Assembly (NCBI GenBank): GCA_016704345.1
Contig: JADJAH010000006.1
Span: forward strand, 62,001-126,000
Reading direction: 5' to 3'
Origin: Ignavibacteria bacterium
Lineage (GTDB): Bacteria; Bacteroidota; Ignavibacteria; Tepidaquicellales; Tepidaquicellaceae
Length of the DNA stretch: 64,000 nucleotides
In this document: in pieces, positions 37,871 through 47,778 of the stretch
Numbering within the stretch: the stretch's first letter is position 1
How the letters are laid out: each line of letters starts with the position of its first letter
Position numbers and translations under genes: made by a program
Notes under the pieces: generated by a model
Databases searched by the model: none
Told to the model about the DNA's origin: nothing
The model's input: only the letters and a program-made list of their open reading frames with translations

Positions 37871-38898
37871 TGAAAATTTTAGTTACCGGAGGGACCGGCT
37901 ACATCGGCTCTCATACAGCAGTGGAACTTATTAATGCGGGATATGAAGTCATCATTATTGACAACCTGTCAAACTCAAAGGAGTTCTTCATTGACAGAAT
38001 TGAGATGATTACAGGCACAAGGCCGGTGTTTGTAAACGCTGACCTGCGCGACATGAATGAATTAAATGAATTCTTCAAAAATACAAATGGTATTGATGCA
38101 GTAATTCATTTCGCGGCGTTCAAGGCAGTCGGTGAATCGGTGAAGGATCCTTTGCTGTATTATGATAACAACATATGCGGCATGACGAATCTTCTTAAGG
38201 CAATGACTGCAAACAAAATTGACAAGATCGTGTATTCTTCATCATGCACTGTTTATGGTGAAGCGAACAAATTACCGGTTGATGAAAATTCTCCAATAAA
38301 GAAAGCTGAGTCTCCCTATGGTTTTACAAAACAGGTTGGAGAGCAAATGCTTTTCGATATTGCAGCTTCAAAGGAAATGAAGTCTGTTATACTCAGATAC
38401 TTCAACCCTACCGGAGCTCATGATTCATCGCTCATAGGAGAACTGCCGATTGGCGTTCCGAATAATCTTGTTCCGTACATAACGCAGACTGCTGTTGGAC
38501 AGAGAGACATGCTCACAGTCAATGGCAATGATTACGATACGCCTGACGGAACAAACATAAGGGATTATATCCATGTTGTTGATCTTGCAAAAGCACATGT
38601 CACAGCTCTCAGCAGAATCCTTTCGGGAAAGACAGAACAGGATGCTGAAGTATTTAATCTTGGAACGGGGAACGGAAATTCTGTAATGGAAGTGATCAAT
38701 GCATTTGAGAAAGTAACAGGCATTAAGCTGAACTACAGGATAGGGCCAAGGCGTGAAGGTGACGTAATCAGCATTTATTCGGACACCGAGAAAGCAAACA
38801 AAGTGCTCGGATGGGAAGCTAAAAGAGATCTTGCAGATATGATGCTGACTTCATGGAACTGGCAAAAGGCGATAAGCAATTCTACAAACAATAATTAA
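37867..38898 (+). CDS. galE: UDP-glucose 4-epimerase
   Basis: 343 residues. Extended SDR: NAD-binding TGGTGYIGSHTAVEL, VIHFAAFKAVGES, catalytic Ser-Tyr-Lys set (YSSSCTVYGE; SPYGFTKQVGE) and NIRDYIHVVDLAKAHV. Length and motifs are typical of GalE. ATG at 37867 overlaps the purD stop; an ATG at 37870 is equally possible. Confidence 0.93.
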   Translation: MMKILVTGGTGYIGSHTAVELINAGYEVIIIDNLSNSKEFFIDRIEMITGTRPVFVNADLRDMNELNEFFKNTNGIDAVIHFAAFKAVGESVKDPLLYYDNNICGMTNLLKAMTANKIDKIVYSSSCTVYGEANKLPVDENSPIKKAESPYGFTKQVGEQMLFDIAASKEMKSVILRYFNPTGAHDSSLIGELPIGVPNNLVPYITQTAVGQRDMLTVNGNDYDTPDGTNIRDYIHVVDLAKAHVTALSRILSGKTEQDAEVFNLGTGNGNSVMEVINAFEKVTGIKLNYRIGPRREGDVISIYSDTEKANKVLGWEAKRDLADMMLTSWNWQKAISNSTNNN

Positions 38899-38909
38899 GA
38901 GATCAAGTC

Positions 38910-39848
38910 TTGAAGGATATTGAAATTCTGATCAATGGTGTTCTGAACTCCGATAAAAGAGTGATAGCAAAAACACTGACAAAGGTTGAGAATGAAACAA
39001 GCGACAGCGAAGAATTACTTGAAGAACTTTATAAGCACACGGGAAAAGCACACAGAATAGGAATCACGGGACCGCCGGGAGCAGGAAAGTCAACTCTTAC
39101 AAACAATCTGATAAAACTCCTGTCATCTTTGGGCAAGAAAGTCGGAGTAATAGCTGTTGATCCTACCAGCCCATTCACAGGAGGCGCACTTCTTGGCGAC
39201 AGAATAAGAATGCAGGAATCAGGGCTTCTGGAAAATGTTTTCATCAGATCAATGGCTACAAGGGGAAGTCTTGGAGGACTCTGCAAGAACGTTGTGGAAG
39301 CATCCGATGTACTTGATGCGGCAGGAATGGATTTTATAATCATAGAAACTGTCGGAGTGGGTCAGTCTGAACTTGACATTGCCCAGACAGCAGATACTGT
39401 CATAGTTGTTCTTGTGCCTGAATCCGGAGACGCAGTGCAGGCGATGAAAGCCGGGCTGATGGAGATTGCCGACATATTTGTGCTCAACAAATCGGAGCGT
39501 GAAGGGGCAGATGCTGTTGCGGCAACAATAAAAAACATCATTCATCTCAAACCCGCCACAGAAGACGGTTGGATAATTAATGTTCTGAAAACAGTGGGAA
39601 GCAAGAATGAAGGTACGGAAGAACTTTTCAAAGAGATCGAAAAGCACCGAAATCATCTGCTTGATTCAGGCTTCATCAGAAAAAGAAGGATGCTTCATTT
39701 AGAGAAAAAAGTAATCGATCTCGTTAACAATAAACTCAAAGTAAACTTTTGGGATAAAGAAAAGACTCAACTTCTCACTAACAGGCTTGAAAGCATGATT
39801 GACAGGGATGAAAATCCTTACTCCTTTGTGAAGAGTCTCTTGAGCTGA
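38910..39848 (+). CDS. meaB: MeaB/ArgK-family G3E P-loop GTPase
   Basis: 312 residues, TTG start. Walker A GPPGAGKSTLTNNL, VIAVDPTSPFTGGALLGDRIRMQ (family hallmark), FIIIETVGVGQSE (switch/Walker B) and LNKSEREGAD in the place of the NKxD base-specificity motif, where the Asp is replaced by Glu. MeaB protects and loads B12 into methylmalonyl-CoA mutase; no mutase gene is in the window. Confidence 0.9.
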   Translation: MKDIEILINGVLNSDKRVIAKTLTKVENETSDSEELLEELYKHTGKAHRIGITGPPGAGKSTLTNNLIKLLSSLGKKVGVIAVDPTSPFTGGALLGDRIRMQESGLLENVFIRSMATRGSLGGLCKNVVEASDVLDAAGMDFIIIETVGVGQSELDIAQTADTVIVVLVPESGDAVQAMKAGLMEIADIFVLNKSEREGADAVAATIKNIIHLKPATEDGWIINVLKTVGSKNEGTEELFKEIEKHRNHLLDSGFIRKRRMLHLEKKVIDLVNNKLKVNFWDKEKTQLLTNRLESMIDRDENPYSFVKSLLS

Positions 39849-39893
39849 TTGAACCGCGCTGATTTTTTTTCAGAGGTTGTCTCAAAACCTGTC

Positions 39894-39918
39894 GTCCCCG
39901 AGTGTTTCTGTCGGGGAC
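39894..39918. repeat. GTCCCCGA hairpin in the 39849-40143 gap
   Basis: GTCCCCGA (39894-39901) and TCGGGGAC (39911-39918) form a perfect 8-bp stem with a 9-nt loop. It sits 45 nt after the meaB stop but has no T-run, so it is probably a dispersed palindrome and not a terminator. The rest of the gap has an AAGTGG/CCACTT pair (near 39979 and 40042) but no ORF. Confidence 0.6.
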
Positions 39919-40143
39919 CCATTTGGAATTGTCAATTTTCCGTGTGGATTTCCGCCAGAAACTCGCGGTAATGATAAAGTGGTTTGCTATTGAGTCTGAC
40001 TCGTGACACAAGCAAACATGCCCAGGATTTTCAAATCAACCACTTCCAATAAACTAATTTCATTGATTTTAGAGGTCAAATGATTTAGTTTCACCGTTCA
40101 CAAAAAGTAAAAACTTACATCATTTAAGGAGCAGCTTTAACAT

Positions 40144-42294
40144 ATGGCAAAGACCAAGCAGGAACAGCATCACAATACCGGAATAATGAACAAGATGAGA
40201 GACAAGATGCCATTGATCATCATAATATTGATCATAGCATTTCTCGCAACAATTGTGTTTGAATGGGGCATGAATTATATGGGAATGGGAGGACAAACCG
40301 AAGCATTTGCGAAAATAAATAATCAGGAGATTACTTATCAGGAATACGAGAAGATTGTTCAGCAACAAGTTGAACAGATGAGGCAACAGTCAGGCAAAGA
40401 TGTGGACGAAAATACCATAGCAAGTATACGTGAACAGGTATGGAACAGTCTTGTAAGTCAGGCAATATCAAAACAGGCTATTGAAAAATATGGAATAACA
40501 GTTTCAGATAATGAAATACTTGACTGGGTTAGAAACAGGCCTGAAACATTGCCCGATCCTATCAAGAGAAATTTCATGGATTCAACGGGTGTCTTCAATG
40601 CGGGTTTTTATCAGCAGGCTCTTGGCATGAAAACCAAAGAGGCAACTCAGTTCTGGTCACAGGTCGAGAACTATCTGAGAGAAACTCTTCTTTCCGAGAA
40701 ACTTCAGGCAATACTTTCACAGGGCGTTGTCGTTTCAGAAGCAGATATTCTTGAGAAATACAAAGATGAGAACATGAGAGCAAATATGTCATATGCATTT
40801 CTTGATCTCAACTCACTGACAGACTCGGCACAGTTTGCAGTAACTGACAACGAACTAAAGGAATATTACGAAAAAAATAAGAACGATTTCAAACAGGAAG
40901 AAGCCGTTAAGCTTAAGTATGTTCAGTTTCTTGATCTGGCAACTGCGGAAGATTCATCCATCGTTATGAAACAAATGGAGAGATTCAAGAAAGACATGCA
41001 GACTGCCAATGTAGAGGATTCATCGCTCATTAAAATGATTTTTGAAAATTCAAGCGTTTCCTGGAATCCCGAATTTCAGAAGGCAAACAATTTTGAGCCG
41101 GTTGTTTCAAAATTTCTGTTCAAGGCCAAACCGGGCGATATTTCCGATATACTGATTGGAGAAGACGGTTATCAAGTACTAAAAGTTCTTGATATCAAAC
41201 AAACTGAAGATCCCTATGTAAACGCTTCACACATTCTTATCAACATTGAAAACGATGATTCTGCCGGCGCAAAGACAAAGGCGCAAGGAATTTTTGACAG
41301 GGTTAAGAACGGTGAAAGCATAAATGACCTTGCCGTGGAATTCTCAAATGACCCGACAGCAAAACAGAACAGGGGAGACCTGGGATGGTTTATGAAGGGT
41401 GCCATGGTTAAGGAATTTGAAGATGCAACATTTGGAGCAAACGTTGGTGATTTGGTAGGTCCCGTTAAGACAAAATATGGCTATCATATTATCAGAGTCA
41501 CAGGCAAGGAAAGCAAAGAGTTCAAAGTGGCTCAGCTTACAAAGATTGTCGGACCGAGTTCAAGAAGCAAACAGCTTACAAAGAAAAGAGCCGAGGATTT
41601 TTTTGATGAGGTAAACAAAGGTGAAAATTTTGATTCACTAGCCAAGAGAATGAATCTGCAGACAGTGCCTTCACAGGATGTTACAAGAACCGGGCAGATC
41701 CCGATGATGAACAAGAAAAACACGAACCTCACAAAATTTCTTTTTGACAGCAAAGTAAACGGAATTACCGAACCGGTCAAAGGCGGCGGAAATATTTATA
41801 TATATCAGGTTGTTGAAAAAAAACCTGAGGGATACCAGAACTTCGATTCTATTAAGGTCAGCATCATCAAGCCAAAAGTGATCAATGAAAAGAAGTTCAC
41901 CGTACTGATGGGAATTGCAAAAGATCTCGAAGGAAAAATTCAGGGCGGTGACATAATGTCGCTGAAGAATGTTGCTCCTCAATATATTTACGAACAAGTT
42001 GACAGTTTCTCCGTTGCAAGACCTGATGCAAAAATTGGACAGGATTATGCCGTGAGCAGTACAGTATTCAATATGAAAGACGGCGAGATCTCCAAACCGA
42101 TTAAGGGTACAAGAGGAGTTTACATTGTTAAGGTAAATTCAATCACTCCTTTCAACGAACAGGATTATCTGCTCAAGGCAGAAGACATTAAAAAAGAATT
42201 GCTCTCAACCAAGCGTCAGGCAGTTGTCTCTGAATGGCTGCAGAAAATGCAGGAGGAAGCGGATATTATTGATAACAGAGACAAATACATGTGA
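40144..42294 (+). CDS. PpiD-like membrane-anchored peptidyl-prolyl isomerase/foldase
   Basis: 716 residues. ATG preceded by AAGGAG. One N-terminal membrane anchor (about residues 20-42, LIIIILIIAFLATIVF), a SurA-N-like helical domain (about 60-200) and a parvulin PpiC domain with ASHILINIENDD, DLAVEFSNDPTAKQNRGDLGWF and KTKYGYHIIRV; a second degenerate parvulin region follows (about 600-690). Acts in the periplasm in folding of exported and outer-membrane proteins, which fits the heavy secretome around it. Confidence 0.9.
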   Translation: MAKTKQEQHHNTGIMNKMRDKMPLIIIILIIAFLATIVFEWGMNYMGMGGQTEAFAKINNQEITYQEYEKIVQQQVEQMRQQSGKDVDENTIASIREQVWNSLVSQAISKQAIEKYGITVSDNEILDWVRNRPETLPDPIKRNFMDSTGVFNAGFYQQALGMKTKEATQFWSQVENYLRETLLSEKLQAILSQGVVVSEADILEKYKDENMRANMSYAFLDLNSLTDSAQFAVTDNELKEYYEKNKNDFKQEEAVKLKYVQFLDLATAEDSSIVMKQMERFKKDMQTANVEDSSLIKMIFENSSVSWNPEFQKANNFEPVVSKFLFKAKPGDISDILIGEDGYQVLKVLDIKQTEDPYVNASHILINIENDDSAGAKTKAQGIFDRVKNGESINDLAVEFSNDPTAKQNRGDLGWFMKGAMVKEFEDATFGANVGDLVGPVKTKYGYHIIRVTGKESKEFKVAQLTKIVGPSSRSKQLTKKRAEDFFDEVNKGENFDSLAKRMNLQTVPSQDVTRTGQIPMMNKKNTNLTKFLFDSKVNGITEPVKGGGNIYIYQVVEKKPEGYQNFDSIKVSIIKPKVINEKKFTVLMGIAKDLEGKIQGGDIMSLKNVAPQYIYEQVDSFSVARPDAKIGQDYAVSSTVFNMKDGEISKPIKGTRGVYIVKVNSITPFNEQDYLLKAEDIKKELLSTKRQAVVSEWLQKMQEEADIIDNRDKYM

Positions 42295-42324
42295 TCTGTG
42301 CAGTAAAATTTATTTGAAATCATA

Positions 42325-42360
42325 AATGTCCATTCTTTCACGTTTGGACATTTTTTTTTA
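42325..42360 (+). terminator. Rho-independent terminator
   Basis: AATGTCCA (42325-42332), loop, TGGACATT (42345-42352), then a T8 tract. Ends the foldase gene. The remaining gap to 42644 is AT-rich with no motif I can support. Confidence 0.9.
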
Positions 42361-42644
42361 CTTATTGTTGTTTTTTATTGTGGCGGGTTAGAATTATTAT
42401 CGCATGTGAGGTTGTTGTGAAACCCGAATACAGTAAATTTATGATCAAAGGTTAGTTCAACATGATCATGCTGGCAATGAGATTTTTGAACAGCATTTAA
42501 AATTTGTGTTCCTTAATATTTTGTGTATGAGTTCAGGTGTGCTTCACAAGACTCTTCGGACTGAATCTGTAACTGGACCGGTTCCATAATTTGGGATTCA
42601 TTCTTAGAATTTAAAAGATTATCTATGTGCGAAATCTTTTTGAG

Positions 42645-43385
42645 ATGAAAGTAAATTCAGTAAAATTACTTGCGGCATCATTAATTTTAATGACAGCTGT
42701 CTCGGTCAATTCGCAGACTCTTTCCGGTGAAAGTAATAGCATCGGCATTACCGTCACTCCATATGTAAGCTATGTTTCTTCAGCCACAATTCAGATCGAT
42801 CCGTTCTCTTCGAGCAGTTTTGAAAGACAGTTAACTTCTGAACTCAGTGGCGGATACGGATACGGTATTTCAATTACAAAAAGAATCTTCAGTCAGGATA
42901 TAGCTTTCGGCATTTCCATTGAATATGCAAAGATAAAAGATGAAGAACTCACCGAGATCTACGACAACGGCACGGCAAGGATCAGGGCACGGATAAAAGA
43001 AGAACTCACAGTAATACCGGTTGAATTTTCAGGATATTTTGACCTGCCGGATTTTACGGATGATCTGAACATATACCTTGGCGGCGGCATAGGCGTATAT
43101 TTTGGTGACAGGAAAAGAACTATCATAAACATTGAAACAACTACATTGTCAAAAGAACCGGGATTCGGATTCGTTGTCATGAGCGGAATGGGATACAGGT
43201 TCTCAGAAATTCTCAGCGGAGTTTTTGAGTTGAGATTCAGGCAGGGTGAATACCGCGTTAAGAGTCAGTTCGCTACATCATTTATCACTGCAGGAGGAAA
43301 CACTTTTGAAATTGATCAGGTAACAGATTCGAAAATATTTCTCGACGGGCTGAAAGTCAGTTTTGGCCTTTCGGTAAGATTCTAA
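42645..43385 (+). CDS. Outer-membrane beta-barrel protein
   Basis: 246 residues from ATG at 42645; the in-frame GTG at 42627 would precede the signal peptide (MKVNSVKLLAASLILMTAVSVNSQ) by six residues and is less likely. Alternating hydrophobic strands (IGITVTPYVSYVSSATIQI, IYLGGGIGVYFGDR, LKVSFGLSVRF) with a final aromatic suit an OmpX/OmpA-type 8-strand barrel. Function unknown. It is 14 nt upstream of the subtilase and probably co-transcribed. Confidence 0.75.
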   Translation: MKVNSVKLLAASLILMTAVSVNSQTLSGESNSIGITVTPYVSYVSSATIQIDPFSSSSFERQLTSELSGGYGYGISITKRIFSQDIAFGISIEYAKIKDEELTEIYDNGTARIRARIKEELTVIPVEFSGYFDLPDFTDDLNIYLGGGIGVYFGDRKRTIINIETTTLSKEPGFGFVVMSGMGYRFSEILSGVFELRFRQGEYRVKSQFATSFITAGGNTFEIDQVTDSKIFLDGLKVSFGLSVRF

Positions 43386-43399
43386 ACTCAATAACCGGG

Positions 43400-45022
43400 A
43401 TGAAAGTTTTCACGATTTTACTAGCTTTTACTTCTATCATTACTCTCTACTCTTCGGATGTTGGTATTGCTGTAGCCAATCTTCAGCAAAAGAATTATTC
43501 TTCAACGAGTTTCTTTGTGAAGACATTCGCCGAATTAAAAATATCAGAAGCTACTGGAAAGGTTTTACTGCAAACCGGGATTACTTCTCTGGATAATGTT
43601 ATAATCGAACACGGCGTCACAAGCATAAGACCGCTGTTTAAGGTAAATAATGGAAATCATGATTTGTTCATTAAGCTTGGAATGAACAGAATTTATTTGT
43701 TCGAATCTAAGGACCGGGATATTGTTGATATAGATAAAGCTGTTGAAACTGTAACTTCTTCGGGTGATGTGGAATTTAGTGAACTCAACTTTATCGGACA
43801 CAGTGCCGGAGTTAAGGAAATAGTTACGAAAAAGGAAGCAGCAGATGAAATACCTTCAGACGAAATGTTCTACAAGCAGTGGTATCTGATGAATACAGGT
43901 TATGTGAATTCATCGGGCGGAAGCAGCCCTAAGATAGGTGCGGATATAAATATGCTGAGAGCGTGGGAAGTTGAGTCAGGCAGTGACTCAATTGTTGTTG
44001 CGATCCTCGATTCAGGAATAAAGGACGATCATCCGGACATTAGGCAAAGAATGTGGATCAACAAGGATGAAATTCCCGGAAATGATATTGACGATGATTT
44101 TAACGGCTATGTTGATGACATTAAAGGCTGGGACTTTGCGTATGATGACAGAAAGGCAAGTGACGGCTTCGGACACGGAACAAATATTGCTACGGTAATT
44201 GGTGCAAGTACCGATAACAAAATAGGCTTTGCCGGAGTTGACAGGAACTGCAAATTAATGAACTGCAAAAATCTTAATGCCGATAACAGTGGAGAGTATT
44301 CGTGGTGGTCAGAGTCAATAAAGTATGCAGTTGACAACGGCGCTCACATAATAAACATGAGCGAAGGAGGAGAGGATCCTTCGAGAATTCTTAAGACAGC
44401 AATTCAATATGCCCTTGAGAGTGATGTAATGGTTGTTGCCGCGATGATGAACAAAGGCGACAACAAGGATTATTTCCCGGCGGTTTATGACGGTGTATTT
44501 GCCGTCGGCGCAACAGATACTGATGACAGGCGATGCAAAAGATTTTCATGGGGAGGCGGAAGCTGCTGGGGAAACCATATTGCGGTAGTGGCTCCGGGTA
44601 ATAAGATCTACGGTCTTGATTTTGAAGATGATGATAATTACGAAGTTTACTGGAGCGGTACTTCCCAGTCAACTGCCATTGTTAGCGGCCTGGCTGCTTT
44701 GCTTCTGGCGCAGGATCGGGGAAGAACATATCTTGACCTGCAGCAGATCATCCGGCTTTCATCAAAAGACCTCGTCGGAGATCCGAGAGAAGATCAGCCC
44801 GGATGGGATCCTTATTACGGCTATGGAAGAGTTGACGGTTACTCGGCTTTAACATTCGGTAAAGATCCGGGAGAGCTTTTTGAAATGCAGGAAAAGAAAG
44901 TAGAGAAGGAAGAGAAAGAAGAGAAGCAAGAAGTAAAGAAAGAAACTGAACGACAGCCCGGAGATTTCGAGTACGATGAACAAACAAAGAGCAAGATTCC
45001 GCAACCGTCAAAACCGAAATAA
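43400..45022 (+). CDS. Subtilisin-family (S8) serine protease with charged C-terminal tail
   Basis: 540 residues. Signal peptide (about 1-19), propeptide (to about 160), then the catalytic domain with Asp204 (VAILDSGIKDDHPD), His259 (DGFGHGTNIATVIGA), the oxyanion Asn near 351 (AAMMNKG) and Ser422 (WSGTSQSTA). The C-terminus is a long Glu/Lys run of about 45 residues and ends in basic residues (PQPSKPK), with neither the T9SS type A domain nor the dockerin-like module seen in other secreted proteins here. It could stay in the periplasm. Operon-like with the barrel upstream and birA 26 nt downstream. Confidence 0.88.
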   Translation: MKVFTILLAFTSIITLYSSDVGIAVANLQQKNYSSTSFFVKTFAELKISEATGKVLLQTGITSLDNVIIEHGVTSIRPLFKVNNGNHDLFIKLGMNRIYLFESKDRDIVDIDKAVETVTSSGDVEFSELNFIGHSAGVKEIVTKKEAADEIPSDEMFYKQWYLMNTGYVNSSGGSSPKIGADINMLRAWEVESGSDSIVVAILDSGIKDDHPDIRQRMWINKDEIPGNDIDDDFNGYVDDIKGWDFAYDDRKASDGFGHGTNIATVIGASTDNKIGFAGVDRNCKLMNCKNLNADNSGEYSWWSESIKYAVDNGAHIINMSEGGEDPSRILKTAIQYALESDVMVVAAMMNKGDNKDYFPAVYDGVFAVGATDTDDRRCKRFSWGGGSCWGNHIAVVAPGNKIYGLDFEDDDNYEVYWSGTSQSTAIVSGLAALLLAQDRGRTYLDLQQIIRLSSKDLVGDPREDQPGWDPYYGYGRVDGYSALTFGKDPGELFEMQEKKVEKEEKEEKQEVKKETERQPGDFEYDEQTKSKIPQPSKPK

Positions 45023-45048
45023 AAGCAAAGGCAATTCAAACAAATCTC

Positions 45049-45817
45049 ATGGATTCCGGATATCTGAATTTCAAACTCGTGAAACCCGGTCTGCTACAAA
45101 GTCTCGTTTACCTTGAAGAAACGGGCTCAACAAATGAATACGCATCTGCAAACAAACTCGCATCTGATACTCTTGTAATAACATCAAATCAAACCAACGG
45201 CAAAGGCCGCTTCGGAAGAAAGTGGGAGTCTTCACCGGGCAAGAATATTGCAATGACACTGGTGAAAAATTTTATTATAAGCATTGATGAAATTCATAAT
45301 GTCAGCTTTTATTCCTCACTCATTCTTCTCAAGACTCTCCAAAAATTATGCAAAGGATATTCCACTGATTTCTCACTCAAGTGGCCAAATGATGTTCTTC
45401 TCAACGGCAAGAAGATTGCAGGATTTCTTTTGGGTACAAAAGATATGAGCAACAAAGAAAAAAGAATTGCAATTGGTGTCGGCGTCAATGTAAATGAACA
45501 GAACTTTGGTGAGGAAATCAGATACACAGCAACATCTCTTTTCAATGAAACGCGGAATGAATTTGCTCTTGAAGATATAGTCATAAGTTATGTAACTGAA
45601 CTCTATTCTGAACTGACTCTAATCAATGACTGCAATTCTCTTATGTCGCAATGGAAAAGCAATTGCGCGCATATAGGCAAGCAAGTAAAGTTCCGACTGC
45701 TCGTTGACAGTGAAGAGAAATGCGCATTTGTTAAGGACATTCTCCCTGACGGCAGCCTAAAGCTCGTATCTGATGACGGCTCTGAAAGATGCTACTTCTC
45801 GGGAGAAATAACTTTGG

Positions 45818-45831
<14 letters not shown>
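45049..45831 (+). CDS. birA: Biotin-[acetyl-CoA carboxylase] ligase
   Basis: 260 residues, without the N-terminal DNA-binding domain of the E. coli repressor form. Blocks: EETGSTNEYA, QTNGKGRFGRKWESSPG (the biotinyl-AMP loop), KWPNDVLLNGKKIAGFLLGTK and IAIGVGVNVNE. Attaches biotin to carboxyl carrier protein. The last residues (GIRN) and the TAG stop lie inside a GAATTAA heptamer array, so the 3' end has been extended or replaced by repeat DNA. Confidence 0.93.
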
Positions 45832-46033
<202 letters not shown>

Positions 46034-46447
46034 TTTTTGTTAGAATTTTGTTAGGATACCAACTATTTTTATCGAAACAATAATTTCCCGACGGCTTTGA
46101 AACAGATTCAGTTCTAACTTGTAAATCATTAAACCATATGCTTAATTAGTTTGCTATTCGGTAAAGATTTCGTAACGATATAAAGTTGATTTAAATTGTT
46201 TTTTTTTAGTTTGGAGGTTGTTATATTGCATTAACTCCAAATCAAAAATCGATAGTTCTATGTATGAATAATTTTGTGATTCGCTTATTCATACAAATTT
46301 TTTTCAAATTGATTTGTTCAGTAGATTTTCCAACAGTTCTTTTTCAACTAAGATACACAGAGTTTCTGCGGGGTCCAAACCTGCGGAATGTTACAAGCAC
46401 TGATGTATGTACAAACATCATTCATTAACCAAACCAAAAAAAACGCA
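46034..46447. other. AT-rich upstream region of the 46448 gene
   Basis: No ORF. Contains TGATTTAAATTG, a long T-run near 46200 and, at about 46351, a fragment of the CACAGAG-type repeat. The promoter for the following gene is probably here, but I see no convincing TAnnTTTG box. Confidence 0.4.
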
Positions 46448-47599
46448 ATGAAAAAAACGTTTAAACTCTTCGTTGTAATGCTCTTCGTTACAATGGGTGC
46501 AGTGTCCGGTTTCGCGCAGAACCCGACTTACACTCTTGATGTAAACAATGCTACTCCGTTCGCTTCAATCACCAACGCAATCGAGTTTGACATTACGATG
46601 ACGTGGACCGGTGCTTCAGCAAATTATGAATATGCTGGAGGCCAGTACTTCTTCAATCTTAATACCGATGCGATTAGAAACGGTGGTACATTATCTTATG
46701 GATATTCTCCAACAGATTCATCGGATCTTCCTGTCCCTATGAGGCCGAGAAGTCCGCAGATTTTCTCAAATGGTGACGGAACATCACAAATGAGACTTGC
46801 AGTAAACACATTCCCGGGTGCAGGAAGTGGATATCCTATGCCATTAAGCGTACCGGTTCAGATTGCCAGAATGAGAGTTGCTACAACAGCTCCTTTGTTT
46901 GCTACAGTTCCGTTTAGCCTTACATGGAGAAACGCTCTTCCGAATCCGTTCACAAAGATCTTTGCGTATGTTGGTACAACAAACACCGACATTTCAACAC
47001 CGCAAACACACACAATCTCAATCGGAAACGATCCGCTTCCTGTTGAGCTTGCAAACTTTACAGCAGTAACAAACAGGAACAATGTTACTCTTAACTGGGC
47101 AACATCAAAAGAAACCAATAACCAAGGTTTCGAAGTTGAGAGATCACTTGTTGGTGCTAACAGCTGGGCAAAGGTTGGAACAGTAACAGGTAACGGAACA
47201 ACAACCGAAACCAGAAGCTACAGCTTCTCAGAAAGAGTTACAACAGGCAACTACAGCTACAGACTGAAGCAAATAGATTTCAACGGAAACTTTGAGTATC
47301 ACAATCTTTCATCAGAAGTTAACGTTGGTGTTCCATCAGAATTTGCTCTGTCACAAAACTATCCGAATCCGTTCAACCCATCAACAAAGATCGATTATGA
47401 CATCGCCACAGACGGTAATGTCAGCGTAGTTCTTTTTGATATGAGCGGTAGAGAAGTAGCAAAGCTTGTTAACGATTTCAAGCCTGCAGGTTACTACACA
47501 GTAAGCTTCAACGCTTCAAATCTTTCAAGTGGTATGTACTTCTACAGGATCAGTGCTAACAATTTCTCACAGACCAAGAAGATGGTATTAGTAAAATAA
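46448..47599 (+). CDS. T9SS cargo with beta-sandwich (possibly cohesin-like) N-domain
   Basis: 383 residues. ATG at 46448 gives a normal signal peptide (MKKTFKLFVVMLFVTMGAVSGFAQ); an upstream in-frame ATG at 46388 is rejected. About 30-195: a beta-rich domain with IEFDITMTW, EYAGGQYFFNLN, RLAVNTFPGAGSGYP and FSLTWRNALPNPFTKIFAYVG. This type recurs in Ignavibacteria sorting-domain proteins, and its shape (strand order and hydrophobic pattern) might be related to cohesins; that is a guess. Then an FN3-like segment (LPVELANFTAVTNRNNVTLNW) and the T9SS type A domain (LSQNYPNPFNPSTKIDYDI ... KKMVLVK). Paralogue of the gene at 59845. Confidence 0.82.
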   Translation: MKKTFKLFVVMLFVTMGAVSGFAQNPTYTLDVNNATPFASITNAIEFDITMTWTGASANYEYAGGQYFFNLNTDAIRNGGTLSYGYSPTDSSDLPVPMRPRSPQIFSNGDGTSQMRLAVNTFPGAGSGYPMPLSVPVQIARMRVATTAPLFATVPFSLTWRNALPNPFTKIFAYVGTTNTDISTPQTHTISIGNDPLPVELANFTAVTNRNNVTLNWATSKETNNQGFEVERSLVGANSWAKVGTVTGNGTTTETRSYSFSERVTTGNYSYRLKQIDFNGNFEYHNLSSEVNVGVPSEFALSQNYPNPFNPSTKIDYDIATDGNVSVVLFDMSGREVAKLVNDFKPAGYYTVSFNASNLSSGMYFYRISANNFSQTKKMVLVK

Positions 47600-47630
47600 T
47601 CTGTTTGAGATAAAACAGATCGCTTTGTGA

Positions 47631-47664
47631 AAAGCCCGGGCAGAAATGTCCGGGCTTTTTTTTT
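47631..47664 (+). terminator. Rho-independent terminator
   Basis: AAAGCCCGGGCA, loop GAAA, TGTCCGGGCTTT followed by a T-run. One G-T pair. Ends the T9SS cargo gene. Confidence 0.92.
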
Positions 47665-47778
47665 AGTGGAAAATGGAAAGTGGAAAATTAAGCCCCCTCC
47701 TTGGAGGGGGTTTGGGGGTGGGTCAGGAATGCAAAACAAACGTATTGAATCTCATTACGTTTTTGTCATTCTGAGCGA

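Noticed and set aside
39894..39918. Terminator of meaB
   Set aside because: No T-run after the hairpin; the stem resembles a dispersed palindrome.
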